A stretch of 64,000 nt of DNA from Branchiostoma floridae (GCF_000003815.2 NC_049981.1:3648699-3712698), one strand, 5' to 3'; positions 28,801 through 43,800 are shown, numbered from the stretch's first letter. The notes: a model not told the origin generated them from the sequence alone. Numbers and translations are program-made.

Positions 28801-31800
28801 AGAGAGAGAGCTGTTTCCCCTAGGCCCTCTACAATACCTGCAACTACACTTGTATATTGCTCTTCATCTGATTCCGTATTAGTCAAGCGACGTAACCGAC
28901 TCTAGACACCAGCTTTACAGTTACACGGCTGGTTATATTGAACGGAACGACTAGTTAATCTCCTATAGCTGAGCATCAAAATCTGATGCACTGTCTGATA
29001 ACGATTCAGAAACTGTTACGTATAGATCTGTTTTCGTCCGTATGATTGTTTACGAATGTTCCATTCTACATCAATTATGCAAAAGAATCAATTAAAGAGT
29101 GCACCTTAAGATATCGTGAATATTCATCAGTTTTAACACTTACTAGTGTTACAGCCAACAATCTCCACCCTCATGGAAATGTGATTATTCCAGGACTGGA
29201 CGACGAAACGCACATGACGGGCATCAACTGGGTTGTCCAGTAGGTTCGTGACAGGGATGCTCATGTCGACATTGCCTGGAAAGACCTAAGAGGTGAAAAC
29301 GGAATTTAGATTATTACATTTTATTAATTTGTTCTTTTGTGTCGTATATTTGATTCACCTCCAGATTTTCATCACGTTCAATATCTCCGAACATTTCGTC
29401 CGAGACCAACAAAAAAAAACACAATAGCGCAAATCAACACCAAAGGAGCGTTTTGACATACAAAATTAATGCTCTATATGATAGTATAGCTTTATAGTAC
29501 CGTATAATTTTGATATTTGAAATACCATTTCTGATCCATTATTGCCGGCATATGTTGTCCAAGTAACCCTATCTGCGCTGTATTGGAGTTTGTATGACGT
29601 CACCCAATGGCGCTCCTCGTGATCAAGTCGACCCTGAATGATGGTGCCCATGACGAGCTTCATTTTCCCTAAATCCACCTGAAAGACATTTTTTATAGAA
29701 TGCAGAATAAGACACAAGAAGAGTAAATGTATGTATGCTGAACTTAGGCCATATTATCGGATACCAATTTTGTACATACACTTTCTTAATGCAGCAAATG
29801 CCTGCAAATTACAAGTCCAAAGAATCACCGAACGGTCTTTTGGGGCGGCATGTGGGGCCTCATGGTGGTGTTGCGGCAAGAGCTAGAATCAGGCTCACCT
29901 GATGAAAAAGACTAAGGAGCTATACTGAACCGTTGGCCAGATAAATCTTATCAACGTTGTGTTGTAAAAGCCCTGGATTCAAAAGATGCACTCGCTCGAA
30001 AAAGGCATTTATGAAATTCGTCACTTTTGCGACTAGTATCTTTGCACAATTGTTCTATAAAGGTGTATGCCTACCTGAAACCATTGTCCGACGAAGTTGT
30101 ACCCCGCTGTCCAGGCGCGTGTAGGAGCTGCGTTTAACCGACCGTAGCGAGGCTCGAGACCGTACGTATAAGAGGCTTCACGATGGAACGAGGACGCAGT
30201 GATGCTGCCATCAGCTATGTCACCAGATTCCATTCCAAGTAGACGAGGGCAGGCTGGGGCAACCGAGGCTGAGGATGAAACTATTGACAAAGACAGTGTT
30301 GTTTCCTACTTACAGTACTTGAATATAACAATAAGTACATTTCTATATAGCTATTCAGCTAGTGTGCGTTAGTCATTCGACTTGACCGGTCATACGCATC
30401 AGCTTTCCAGGTACATGGTTAGTTATATTGTACGGGAAGACTTTTACATCATTAAGCCGTGCATCTAACTCTGGGCCTCGTTAAACAACACGAAGAATTT
30501 TGCACAATACAGTAATTATTTGTGGAAAAGACCTGCATTTGCCTGATAAATGTTTCAGAAAAAAATACTGGCTGGATAACATTCAAGTTCTTTAGAATAC
30601 ATTTTATGGTGGTGGTGAGTTTACGACACAATCAGTACGTTCTCAATATAGACAAAGTACATTCAAAGAGGCCTTTTGCGACTTTATATTTATAGTATAG
30701 ATTTTCAGTACATAAATGCTCATTTTGCAACTGCTTTGTACGATTTAAGATATGATAGAAAACGGGCGAAATTCAATGTGCACGCGAAGGTATTTCACAT
30801 AAACGAATCAATGTGGCAAATAAAAAGTTCCCAAAAAAATTTTCATCTGGGTTGACACTTACTGATATTACAGCCCAAAATCTCCGCCCTCATGGAAATG
30901 CGACCGTGCCAGGACTGGACCACAAAACGCACATAACGGGCATCAACTGGGTTGTCTAGTAGGTTCGTGACAGGGGTGCTCATGTCTACGTTGCATGGAA
31001 AAACCTAAAGGTGAACGGATAATTTTCTTGAGGTTGATTCCCTTCCATTCTGGCATATGTTTTATCCAGCTGTAGATCTTTATTACTAGCACTGAGCTTT
31101 TTCCCGCCCGAGACCATGATACCATTAGCACAGATCAAAACCAATGTGCACATCTAAACTGTTTTGCCGTACAATATTAATGCTTTATGTGACTTCGTTG
31201 TATTTTGTAGTAAAAAAACGCAGAGGTACCGTTTCTGAGCCATTGGTGCCAGCATATGTCGTCCATGTAATCCGATCTGCACTGTACTGGAGTTTGTACG
31301 ATGTTACCCACTGGTGCTCATGATAATGTCGACCCTGAATGATTGTACCCGTGACGCGCTTTAATTCCCCTAAATCCACCTGAAAGACAATGTTTGCTCT
31401 TCGTTATAGAATCCTTCTTTAGAGGCAAGAAGTATTTCTTTAACCCTCAAGCACCAGGCATTTTTTTACGACTAAAATGACCGAGTGGGACCCCAAATGT
31501 TTTGTTCATAAAATCTCAGTTCCAATACTTATCGGTGGTCATTGAACATACATTGCTTCGTGAATGTAATAGGAATATTTTGACATATTAATGTGTTGCT
31601 AATTCCAGCTCATCATCATAATGTATGCATAAATCTGGACCCCAGACGGACTTAACACAGACTTCCCTTTATAGCTTCCACAGTATTGTACCAATCTTCG
31701 TCAAAACTTAGGAGAAGTTATGGCGGATATTGACTGACAAAGTCACAGAAGGAATTTTTCTGCAGATTGAAAATGTTCAAATGGCACTGCAAAATTAACG

Positions 31801-34800
31801 CCTGGGGTCAAACGGACCCCACTCGGGTGTTTGAGGGTTAAGACATGTATGCTGAAATTAGGCACATTGGTTATTATCAATTTTGCAGTGAGACATTCTT
31901 AATGCACAGAAAAAATCAGAAGTCAAAACATAAAAAAAAAGATTTTCTTAGCCGACAATTCGGACCGAAGGATGGTGTTAATGTTCCGGTATCGAGTGCA
32001 ATTTGATAAGGATCCCTGCCTGATGAAAGAAAGTGAGGATTTACCGAACACTTCAGGTAACCTTTTTTTAATGTTGCATTATGAAGGCATTTACAGAACA
32101 TCGTCAATTTTGCAAAAGGTTGTAACATAAAGAATTTAAGCGTTTAGTTTAGGAAGATCTCTGCCTACCTGCAGCCACTCTCCGATGAAATTCCACGTTG
32201 CTGTCCAGGACTCTGCGCCGTTTAAACGCCCTTTGTAAGGTTCCCAACGACTAGTACCACAACAACGGTCCCATCGGGTTGAGGATGCAGTGATGCTGCC
32301 ATCAGGAATGGCACCGGATTCCATTCCAAGAGGATTACTACAGGCTGGGAGAACATCACAAGCGGAACTATGTTTTAGTTAGCTAAAAAGAAAACGTTCA
32401 AGAACAGCTACAAGAAAAAGTAATGTCGACTAAGTCTGACAATACCACCAGTATTGCGGAAAGGAAATATAACATTCTTGACCTAAAACAAAATATGTAA
32501 TACGCAATGACTAGATATTCTCATCAATGATTTTTTTCTATTAACAATTGCAAATGATGCCAATCAGTATCTAATTTTCAGTATTAATGGTGAAGTTTAT
32601 AGATCCACTGCATTCTATGATAGAAGATGTGACACGTATCAATTATGCAAATGAGAACAAAACTGCATAACTAAAGGAAAAATCTTACGATTCCGTTGTG
32701 TTAAATGATGTCAATTTCATACTTGCGGCATTAGGAAGCTAAATACACGTGAACGATAACGATCCAGCTATTCGAGAAGCTGGTAACATATACAAGCACA
32801 CAAACATACAAGGTCCTCTGCAGTACCGTAGAGAGACACCAGGAGACCCCTTTTTAAATTTGATCTTCGTTTACTCGACAGGTATCCACCGACAAAATAT
32901 CACGACAGTTCATCTACACATTCTCTTGTTATGCTGTAAACTTACATCCACAACCATTGTAAAATGTAATCATCTTGGTGAAGGTAGCAAACGTAACGTG
33001 AAGGTAACGAAACAGAATGACAAGGTACTGTCGCAACAGATCTACATGATCAATACCGTACAATCGGCAACTTTGTGTTTTTATCCGACTTTGTGTTCTA
33101 ATTTGAACTGTCAAATCAAAGATGTAATCTTTTAAAGATTTAGCATGTGTAGAAGTGCAAAATGTTGGGAAAATGTGGCAAATGTCTTTTTTTCACATAC
33201 ATGTAACAGCTCCCATATCTGTTCTTATGGGGTTTTTTTTCTAGATTTCGTACCATTGCAGAAAAGATCCAGTTCTGTCCATGACCCGTTTGCCGTGCAA
33301 GTTCTGGTTATGACGTCACCGGAAATGACGTGATATCCCGGAGAACATGGGTAGGTGCAGTTCTCCCCCAGCAGATAAGGGCAGTCACACACGGGACCGG
33401 TAGTGTTGGCTTGGGTCGGTGGGTCAACACACACTCCGGGAAATCCATCTGAAGTTTGAAGTTTGAACAGAAAGAAGGGCGTCAGAATTTTCCCCCACGA
33501 GATTATACAGGATTTTTTTTTAGTATTGGTCTTTCTATTTACTGATTTGAATTTGGAGGCAAACTGATGTCCCAAATGACTATGTGCAACTTTTCAGATC
33601 CTGTCTAGATGAAGTCTTTGTCTCCAAATTGTTCTTCCTTATTGTATCTAGCTCTCTTCTCTTAGTTTGACTATGCTTGCAAGATTCAACGTAATACTAT
33701 AAGTGTGGATACCGTAAAATAAGTTACGTTCCATTACCTCGAGTACAGTGGAACATGAAGTATCCAGGTACATCCCAAGTCCCGTACCCCACTTTACCAA
33801 TGTCAGTAACGGGATGAGGATCTGTCCAGCTCATGAAGGGTTCCACCTCTCCAGCCCTGCCCACACCAACACTTCCGCCTTTCGACCAGCAGATCCAGAA
33901 CCTTCGGAACTCTTCAGCCGATGTGATATCTGAATATTCCGAAATAGATCAAAATAGTCAAAAATACAATCAACGGATATAAGAATCAACAAATGCAATC
34001 ACCACAGCAGACCATTTTACCTGTTGAATAGTTGTTCGCAACGGTGTCCCTGCCTGTGTCATTTGTAGTTCTCGCTATCTGAGACTGTCCACATCTGAGT
34101 TCAACGCGATACCCATCCTGATTCTCCGTCGTGTTGTCCCCCCACCGGTAGAGGTAGATGAGGCCCGATCCACTGCCGCTGGTGTTGACCTTGACCTCGA
34201 AAATGAAGGGCGAAGATTTGACCCCGGGAAGGTCCCAGGTCAGAGTTCCATTTGCCACGTGCTTTGAGGAACAAAATACTGGATAGAGATGCCGGGAAAA
34301 AGAATGCATGATAACCTTTTAAGGTAAATTTCAAGATTTAAAGGGGACGGTAAGTGTTTTAGTGTTTTTACTTAAAGTTATCTTTACCATTAGAAAAATT
34401 ACATGTTGGTTGAATCATTGGCTGTACTCACAACCTCACCTCAATTTATCCACACTTTGGATGTTTTGTAATGATTTGTATGATGATTTGTACAATTCTG
34501 AAGCAACTATGGTCATTTCCCCAGCAGTTGTATTTTGAAATTTTCTTATGTGGACTGGATCGGAATGCCATATATAACGGCTGAGCACGCTCTCCTTATG
34601 GGATTAGAGGTAATTACTGCCTGACCAATAGTGGTCCTCGCTCAGTTTTGAGAGAGGGTTTTTCCCTGCATCCATTCCCAAAAACAACCTGTCCACTGTC
34701 TCTATCTTGTTTTCCAAACTCTAATATTGTTCCAACGATAAGTCGATTCCTTTTCGCTGAACAGCTGTTGTGTCAGGAAACCTGTAGCGCTTGTATACAC

Positions 34801-37800
34801 TGGGTCAGTAGAACGGCAGGTTGCGCGCGCAGGAGCTATACTGCGACGTAACGCCATTAATATTAACGCCCGTCCATCCATCGACTCAGCTACAATATCT
34901 TGCAGTTCAAACATGATGACGTATCGTTATGACTCTGATACACTGAGGGTGAATCATACTGGGCTCCTCATCTTATATATAATACCATAAGTACTTATCC
35001 AATAGGGTAATGTCACGTCATCGGTACTGTATACACCATTACCCTTGTATAGGTGTACCCAGTTGATCAATATTGACCAAGACGAAGCCATACTTAATCC
35101 GATACATTTTTAATAAATAGTTAATCCTTTAATTAGTGGTAATACAATTTGCCGTTAATCCTCCGATAAGAAACTAATTATGTCAACACTCCCTGGTGCA
35201 GCGTCTCCTAGCGGCGGAGTCAGAACTACCGTGGTCTCATTAGACCTCTCCTCTACTCGTCTGAATTCCTTTGTAGAATTTATGAAAATTCATATTTGTT
35301 CTTTGGTACATAAGGAGATCACCTATTGCATTTTGAAACCAAAATTTCCACAGAAAATATTCGAAACAATGCCGTCTTGGCATGTCAAGCATTTTCAAAT
35401 TTTTACTGTACTGTATTCATGATCATTCCTCCCTCCGGGGTCTGATCTTTCCTCCTTGCTCTTTGCTCTTCTGATTTATGTATCTCTCATTCTGATTGGT
35501 CAGAGTCCTGTGTGTCTATTCTTGAGATTTATTCAAACTTTCGAAAGTCATTAGTACACATGTTAAATGTTTGTTTTTCTTCTGACGCACGGTACCCGGG
35601 AAAATAAGGGCGTTTTCTGCGTGTTTACTGTAACAACCTGCGGGTGACCGCGTGTGACCCCCAATAAAACACCCGTTCTGTTCGATCACGTCAGACCGAA
35701 CATGATTCGTGTTCTAAAACCCCAGATAGAAGTCTGGAAATTTTGGGGCCAGATTTGACCATCATGTGTAATAGATAATCACGACCCTTCCTACTTGACA
35801 TATAATTTGATCACTCCGAGATATATTGAGGTAGCAAACTTGTCATACCATCTGGACTAGGTCTTGTAGTTGTTGTCATAGCTGATGTCATTCCAGTTGT
35901 CACAGGTGATGTAGTTTCTGCAGGGACGAAAATACGCTTTGGATGATGCGACTGACAAAATATGATAATTACCTGTATACGCATATTTCCAATATTTTCA
36001 CTCTTTAGTTTTACCCTATTCAGACCGGGCTGTTTGGGTCAATCTGGGACGATGGGGGAGAGGGAGGGGGGCTTTTGTAGACCACGGTGCCCCTTCTAAC
36101 TCCAGTAACTCTTTAAAGACTTATCATATCGATCATATGAAAAATTTTAGAGAATGATGTAGACATAATATATAAAGGTTTTAAAGTTAGAATGTAATAC
36201 GGCCTAATTATTACGTCATTAATTCGATTGTATTACCTTGAACCATGAAAAAGGATATTCCCAGAAAGCTTCAAGGTATGCTACAAAAATGTAACAGCAA
36301 GTAAAGATGCGATTTAGCCCCGCATATTGTACGCTCCTCGCAATTCAGCCCCTGGCTGCAAAGAGTGAGTAGTTGGCCCACCCAATAACGAACGATAACG
36401 ATAACAATGTTGTTATCGTTATTGTTACACTTACCTGTGCTGCATACTAGAACTTCAACTCTCATGCAGATGTGAGTATGCCAAGACTGAACCACGAAAC
36501 GCACATGGCTGGCATTGACTGGGTTGTCTAGAAGGTTCGTCACAGGTGAGAGTGCGTTTGTGTTGCCTGTAAAAACCTGCAAGATAAACGGATGATTCAG
36601 ATCAAGGCTTCTTCCAACTGTCAGAAGTTTGCTAGTATTACCAACCAGACAACGTCGATATCTTTCGCATTTCATAAACAACGAACAGCAATAGTTGGGC
36701 TTAAGCTTAAAGCGTACCACGATTATACATGTAGGTGTGTAATAACCAGATGTCATCTTGAGCAAACAGACGTGATGAATAGAGGAGTGTTGTGAGGCGA
36801 TATTTGCCTTGAAACGAGAGTGATAAGAGCTGGAGCAGTGTGCGCTGCTGGTAAAACAAATAAAGTAGAAGTGTGGCACTTTGAAAGGGACATGACCCAC
36901 CAACAGATACCCGTATAGACGTGGGGCAAAATCAATTTTAATTTCCATACTTGTATCTACGTTACCTTGTCTGAGCCATCACTGCTGGTATATGTCGTCC
37001 AACTGTTCCACACTGCTCTATACTGGAGTTTGTATGACGTCACAAACTGATCTCTATAATCGGTTGTGCGGCGTCCCTGAATAACCGTACCCGTGACGCG
37101 CTTTATCTCTCCCAAATCCACCTAGAAGGCAAATATAATAATCATAGCGTCTTTTTTGTAGAGACGCGAATAGTAGCAGCTTTGCAGAACACAGCGTTTC
37201 TGAATTATATCGGTATAACAACTAATTCTAGTTACACGTACAGCGAGAACTTAAATTGATCATAAAACAACGATAATATTCATGGGGTTTTGCAATGTAT
37301 CGACATGCATAAAATTAATCAAGTTGCAGCCACGTCGCCTTTAAAGTCATAGTCTTCAAAAATCATCTATTTTGTTAAAATGTAAAAAAGTTTGCTCGAG
37401 AAGATAAAGCTGAAAACAGTTGACAGCCACTGCAAGCTGTTAGTCAACATTGCACAAAGCGAACTTATCATTTCACGCCAAATTAAAGTCCAGTACTGTT
37501 GAACTAAAAGATTTTGCCTATTTTTTTTTTTAAATCGGCAAAAAAATTTCAATGAATACAAGTTTAACTGCTGCTGATGCTGTATTTCCAAACTTGCACC
37601 GCTACATGTCATAACAGATCATGTAAGATTTTGTTTTCGATTATAACAGAGTTGCCAACATGAGTGTTGTGGTGGATAAAAAGTTAACAGGAAATACTTC
37701 TTTTTCAAATATGCGTAAAGAATGTGTCAAAAGATATACCTACCTGCAACCATTGTCCGATTTCGTTCGCCCTGGCGGCCCACGCACCATGGCCAGCAAC

Positions 37801-40800
37801 TCCGTTTAGGCGTCCCTGATATGGCGCAAAGTCACGATGGGACGAGGATGCAGTGATGTCACTGTCGGGTATGGCACCGGATTCCATTCCAAGTGGAACC
37901 TGACATACTGAAGGAAAACAAATTATGTTCCAGGTTGTTTGAAATGTCCTTGGGTGATGGGGGTCTGTAGTATTCTGTTTGCCACTGATGATTCTGTTTG
38001 CGACTGATGATGATATTTTTGCATTAGCTTCTCAAAAAAAATAAACATTGAAAAAAGAACATTCGAAAACCTATAATCAAGTTCCTTGACCAGCCATGGA
38101 TTTCATATTGGTTTTTCACTCAGAGATTTAGCTACCAGGGTTCTAGATTGTTTTCTTTAATGCTCAGAACTGATATGTGGTAGCCATAAATAATAGCATA
38201 GTTTTGAAGACTTTCGGTAACGTCATCAAAGCAGATTATGAGCCTGGGCAGAAAATAGAGAAGAGGGGGAATTTCAATTTATTGCCTTAGTAGCACTGGA
38301 CTTGAAATTGAAACCCCTACTCTTGTGTTTAAAGATTACGATTGCTTACCACTTTAGCTCAAAATCATATTAATGAAGCATTGTAGGCAAAGAAGAGAGT
38401 GGATGTGTGTTGTCTGCAAGAGACCAAGGTTGCAAGGGATGTATCTCTAGTCATGCGGCATGGTCACCTGAAGCTTCTAGGCCAAGATCAAGGCCACCAA
38501 CGAGGAGTGGAAATATGGGTGAGCCGCTGGCTGGCTAAGCGAATTCAGGAATACAAACAATTTGGCGATCGCATATTTTGCGTGAAGATCGGTTTCAAGC
38601 AGCAAACCTTTCAACCCCTCGTCGTGGTCTGTGCCTTTAGTCCAACCAGTCAGACATGCCAGAGGTAACCCAAGGAGAGGGAACGGTTCTACTTACAACT
38701 GTCCGCAACCTTTAACTTCTATCCTTTAAGGTCTTTATTGTACTTAGTGGGGGACTTTAACTCCAAACTGGCAGAGTCGGCCAAGAGGTCGAACGATGGG
38801 GTAAAAGTCGTCGAAACGAGAATGGCAACAGTCTGTTACACTTCTGTCAACAGCACAGCTTAGTGACTCTCAACACTCTATTCTGACACCATCCAAAGCA
38901 TATCACCACATGGGAGTCCAGCTTCCGGACGGAAAACAACAAAACTGTGCGAAACCAAATTGATTTTGTCCTCGGACGAATCAGCCTGAAGCGTATGGTC
39001 ACACAAGCCAGAGCTCACCATGTCCCAGAGATCAGCACTGACCACCGCATGGTGGTCACTACCATCTCTTCTCCACGAAAGCTTTGGTTCTCCAAACAAG
39101 CATCACGGGCAAAGACCATCCGGGTGGAAGAGCTCCGAGGCAGCAAAGAAAAGCAGGAGCAGTGGAGATCCGCTGTTTCTGTGGTAGTGATGGAACAGGA
39201 ACCCCTCACCTGGGACGAAGCGGCGACGTTACTGGTACAGCAGGGGAAGAAAGTTCTGGGCATAGAACAGCGCAGAAGACGCACACAAACTTATACCGAA
39301 GACCCTCTAGTCGCAAAGATGTCGAAAGATCAGAAAGACCTGCGGCAACGCATACAGCAGCTGAAAAGGGGCACTGTGACCCGCACTATGCACGACAAGG
39401 TAAAAGCGCTCACGGCAGAGCGAAGGGGGCTACAAAACAATAAGCGCAAGCGGGTACGTGAACTGGTCAAAGCTAAGTTACATACCCAAGCATCAGAGGT
39501 AGAGGCCATTACGGGCGACAATGCCAGAATGTTTGCAGCCATGAAGAGCCTCAGGTTCAGTGGTGGAACACTCCTCGCAATACATTCCATCAATGGCGAG
39601 ATGCTTGTCAAACCCTTAGACCAGGCCAAAGTCATCGCAAAGTACTTCAACACTCTTTTCAACATCGATGCGGCCCCACTCCCTCCGTTACAGGCAGCGC
39701 CCCTCTGTACCCCAGTATCAGCCATAGAAGTCGCTACGACAGCTTCACGGCTTAAGAACGGACGCAGCATTTGGGCGGACGGCGTTGCAAATGAACTTTT
39801 GAAGCACTGCTCCGCCCAGCCCGACGATCCCATGGCTAACACGATAGCAAAGATTATCAACGCTATGTTCAGCAAGGGAGAAGTAATACCAGCTTTAGGA
39901 CAAGGCATCCTGGTCCCTCTACAGAAACCAGGCAAGCCACGAGGCCCGTGCAGCAGCCTTCGCCCGATAGTGTTACTAAACGGCGTAAGAAAGATCTTCT
40001 CACTTATTGTGCTCGAGAGATGTAAACCACAAGTGTCCCGCTATCTGCCGAGGTCACAGTCAGCCTTCCGCCAAGGCCATAGCACCGCCGACATCGTCTT
40101 TACCAAGAGAATTCTTGCTGACCTGGTCATGACAAAAATGTGGGATGTCCACGTCTTGGGAATCGATCTTTCATCTTAGCCGCGCATTTGATACTGTAGA
40201 CAGAGCTCAGCTCTTATCGGTATTAACAGATGTGGTAGACGACAACGACACAGTGCGTATGGTGCAGGCCCTGCTGACCGACACAACTCTCACTGTACCT
40301 GTACGTGGTGAAACAGCCCTCCTTTCTATGCAGTTGTAGGCTAACCACAGGGTGACAGCCTAAGCCCACAGCTTTTCAACATTTACTGCGAGGCAGTCCC
40401 CCGTGACTTGCGAAAGAGCTGCCCGCCCACCCCCGCTGAAGACAAGAGGCTTCGGCTACACCCTGAGACTCAATATGCAGACGATCTTGATTTCTTCAGC
40501 ACATCTCACCAACATCTAGAAGAGATACATATACATGAGAGCGTTGTCAAGATCCTGCCGGAATGGAAGCTGCAAGCCAACGCCAGCACATCTGCTGGAG
40601 AACGGATCGTGAAGAGGAAGTATGGAGAAAGGCAAAGACGGTAGGCTTCCGTCTCGGCATTACAGATGACATCGAGGGCAAAATGCAGCTGGCCAACCTT
40701 GCCATGAAGAACATGTTCTACATGTGGGGAGCAAAAGCTGTCTCTCTGGAACTGAAGCTGAAGCTCTTCCATGTGTATGTTCTACCTGTACTGCTATACA

Positions 40801-43800
40801 ACGCCGGGACATGGGGGCTTACGGAGCAGCTTGCTAGTAAGATATACAGATGGCACCGAAAGCAGCTGAGGTGTATAGCAGGCTACATCTACCCCAACTA
40901 CATCAGCAACAAAAACCTCTACAAGCAGTGCAAAACGTCTCCACAACACAATGAAGTACACCGGAGCAGATGGCACATTTTGGGACACATCCTACGTATG
41001 CTGGACTCATCCCCTGCCCAAAAGGCACTCAACATCGCCTTCAGCAAGAAACTGACACCTAGATTAGGTAGGCCCCGCGAAGGCCTTTTAGACTGCCTGA
41101 TTGACGACGAGAAACTGTACTACAATCAGAATGTCAAGATGGCACCGCAATGCTGAAATGGCTGCGGGACCAGGCAGCGGACGAGACACAGTGGAGTGGG
41201 AAGTACAAAGACATTAATGAGGACACACACTGATTTGGTGTGCCGATGACAGTTATAATCTAAGAACTGTACATTTGCACCAAAGACCAGTAATTATTTC
41301 ATGTAGGCAAAGCCTATCCTAAATCCACCCACCCGCTTTTTGATATTTTCTCTCTTTCTGATGGTGAAATCAAATATTTACTACTTTTTGGTACTTCCCT
41401 TTGCAACTATTCCATAAACTGTTTGATTATGTCTTCAACTCAAAATTTCATTGTGCAAACTGGCCGTTTCTTACCATGTTTTTTTCCATGTCCTATATTT
41501 CCGGGGGGGAGGGGTACCAGGACTTGTGCTTCTACCAGTCAATCCACTAGTATACTATTTGTACACCAAAAATAGTTACTCAAGCAACTGGATATGGTTT
41601 TGAAACGGTCAGACGTTTCGGAAAGAATCCACTTTCCTTCGTCAGTGACACTGAAGTGATCTGCAAGAAACAGGTCTTTTATACTCTAACTATGAATGAA
41701 GACAATTTCAGATGTCCAATAGGAAAGGTTGTAAGACAATTGTGCTCAGGAAGAAGTGACATAAGTTTGGGCCCCCTAGCGTCTAGTTACTTCCATGAAA
41801 TGTAATGGAATGGAGGTAATATTAAAATAAATTCATCATATTTTACCCTGTGTTTGTGTGTCTGTCTGTGTGTAAACAAGATAACTCAAGAACGATTGGG
41901 TGGATTGATTTCATACTTAGTGTGTTGGTAGGCTGGAAATGATTAGATTTTGGGCCCCCTAGCGGCTCCCTTTGGTAATGCAGCGCAATTTCCGGTTTTG
42001 CTATTTCGGTGTTCTGAACATGCTATGGTCACGATTTTTAAGTATTAAATAGCTCTTGTGCTCAGAAAGAAGTGACATTAGTTTGGGCCCCCTAGCGTCT
42101 AGTTTTGGGATAGCAGGGGCATTTTTGTCAAAAACTTCTGAAGAGGATAACTCAAGAAGGGAACAACGGATTTTCATGATTTTTGGTATGTAGACAATGT
42201 TGTACAAAATGAAATACTTATTATGCGAAATAGGAGCAAATTATCATAATTAATGACAATATTAAATCATAGCAGTTTTTTCTATGTATCTCTTGTCTTG
42301 GACGTAATATGGTCTTGCAATTTAGGTGGTAGATAGCTTTCAGTGTCATGACAAAGTGGGGCAAGTTTCAGCCCCCTAACATTCAATTTGGGAACTGCAG
42401 GAGCGTTTTTGTCAAGACATTCCAAAGAGGATAACTGCAGAAAGTATTGACGAATTGGCATCATATTAGGCATGCGGGTACCTTTGGCAAAGATGTTCAT
42501 AATGATATACATGTTATGCAAGTGAGGACTTAATTTGCATAATTAATGTGGAAATTGCATAATTCCATTGTTTGCCATAACTGGACTTCAATATATGTAA
42601 CACATGTTAATTATGATAGGTGGAATGGGGTAAATTGATTGGTTATATATAATTTGATATGTCTCATGTACTACTGCAACGGTAATTGGGGTATAATTTC
42701 TTGAACTTCATTTCTTATTAAGTTCACTGTGTTTTACTTATCAGTTTTATAGGTTCACACATGTCTTTTTCTGTTTACGATTTACGTGCCATGCATGTGT
42801 TTGTATGTGTTTCGTTTCTTTGAAAATCAATAAAAAAATTTAAAAAATAAAAAAATTATGATAGGTGGAATATAAGCAGATACCAAATATAGTAATGAGG
42901 AACTTATTTGCATAATTTATGTAAAAAATTGCAATACCGCTTTATGATTAATAATGGGAATTTTACAATTGTGACGTGTGTACGTTTGTCAATGATGAAC
43001 AACACCATGCATAAATTATGTTGTTAGTCAATTGCATGAAATTTACGAAAGCTCTAAATTTTCATGGAGGTATGAGGTCGCCGAACTCTAGTTTTAAAGG
43101 CAGTTTGTTTGATTACTACGAGTATAAAACAACAATGACGTAAGCAAAGATCCATACCCGCGCCCCACACTCATTGAAGTTTCATTAGGCCATCCCTGGG
43201 TAATGTCAACATTTATACCTAAATCGGTACCTTGAGCAGTCACTTTTGTAGTCGTTGCCATGAGCACAAGGGTCATTAGCTTCCAAAACCCTATTGTAAA
43301 CGGACCCGTAATCGTGTCAGCTTACACAACCTGAGCACAAATTACCAATAGCCATTAAAGATTGTATAATATTATTTTGCAAGTTTAAAATCTCGTTGGC
43401 ATTTTTGTCCTGCCATTTTGTATCGAAAGGTGGAGCAGGTCATAAGTATAAGACCACAGCCATTGCGTTTGTTGGTGGCATAGGGCCGAAGGAATGAAAA
43501 AGCAGAAATAAGACTGGCAATAAAAACGTTATTGCCATGGCGACGATTGAGGTGAACATCAACATAACTGAAACCGGGAATCGACTGAAACTTCCCTGTC
43601 ATGTATCGCACTATCTCTGGCACAATTCGCCAGCCCAACTGTAACTGAAACCTACAGCCAGGAGAAATGTACTATTCCTGGTACATGTTAAGATCTGTTA
43701 ACTAACCAGCCCTCAGGAATGGAATGCACTGCTATCAGCTATCTGTACATGTATCAGCAATGAACAGTAATGCACTTCCCCTACTTCTATAATATACACA

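Noticed and set aside
32749-33135. Plus-strand 128-codon ORF
   Set aside because: AT-rich intron sequence, no motif, no conserved counterpart in the paired cassette's intron.
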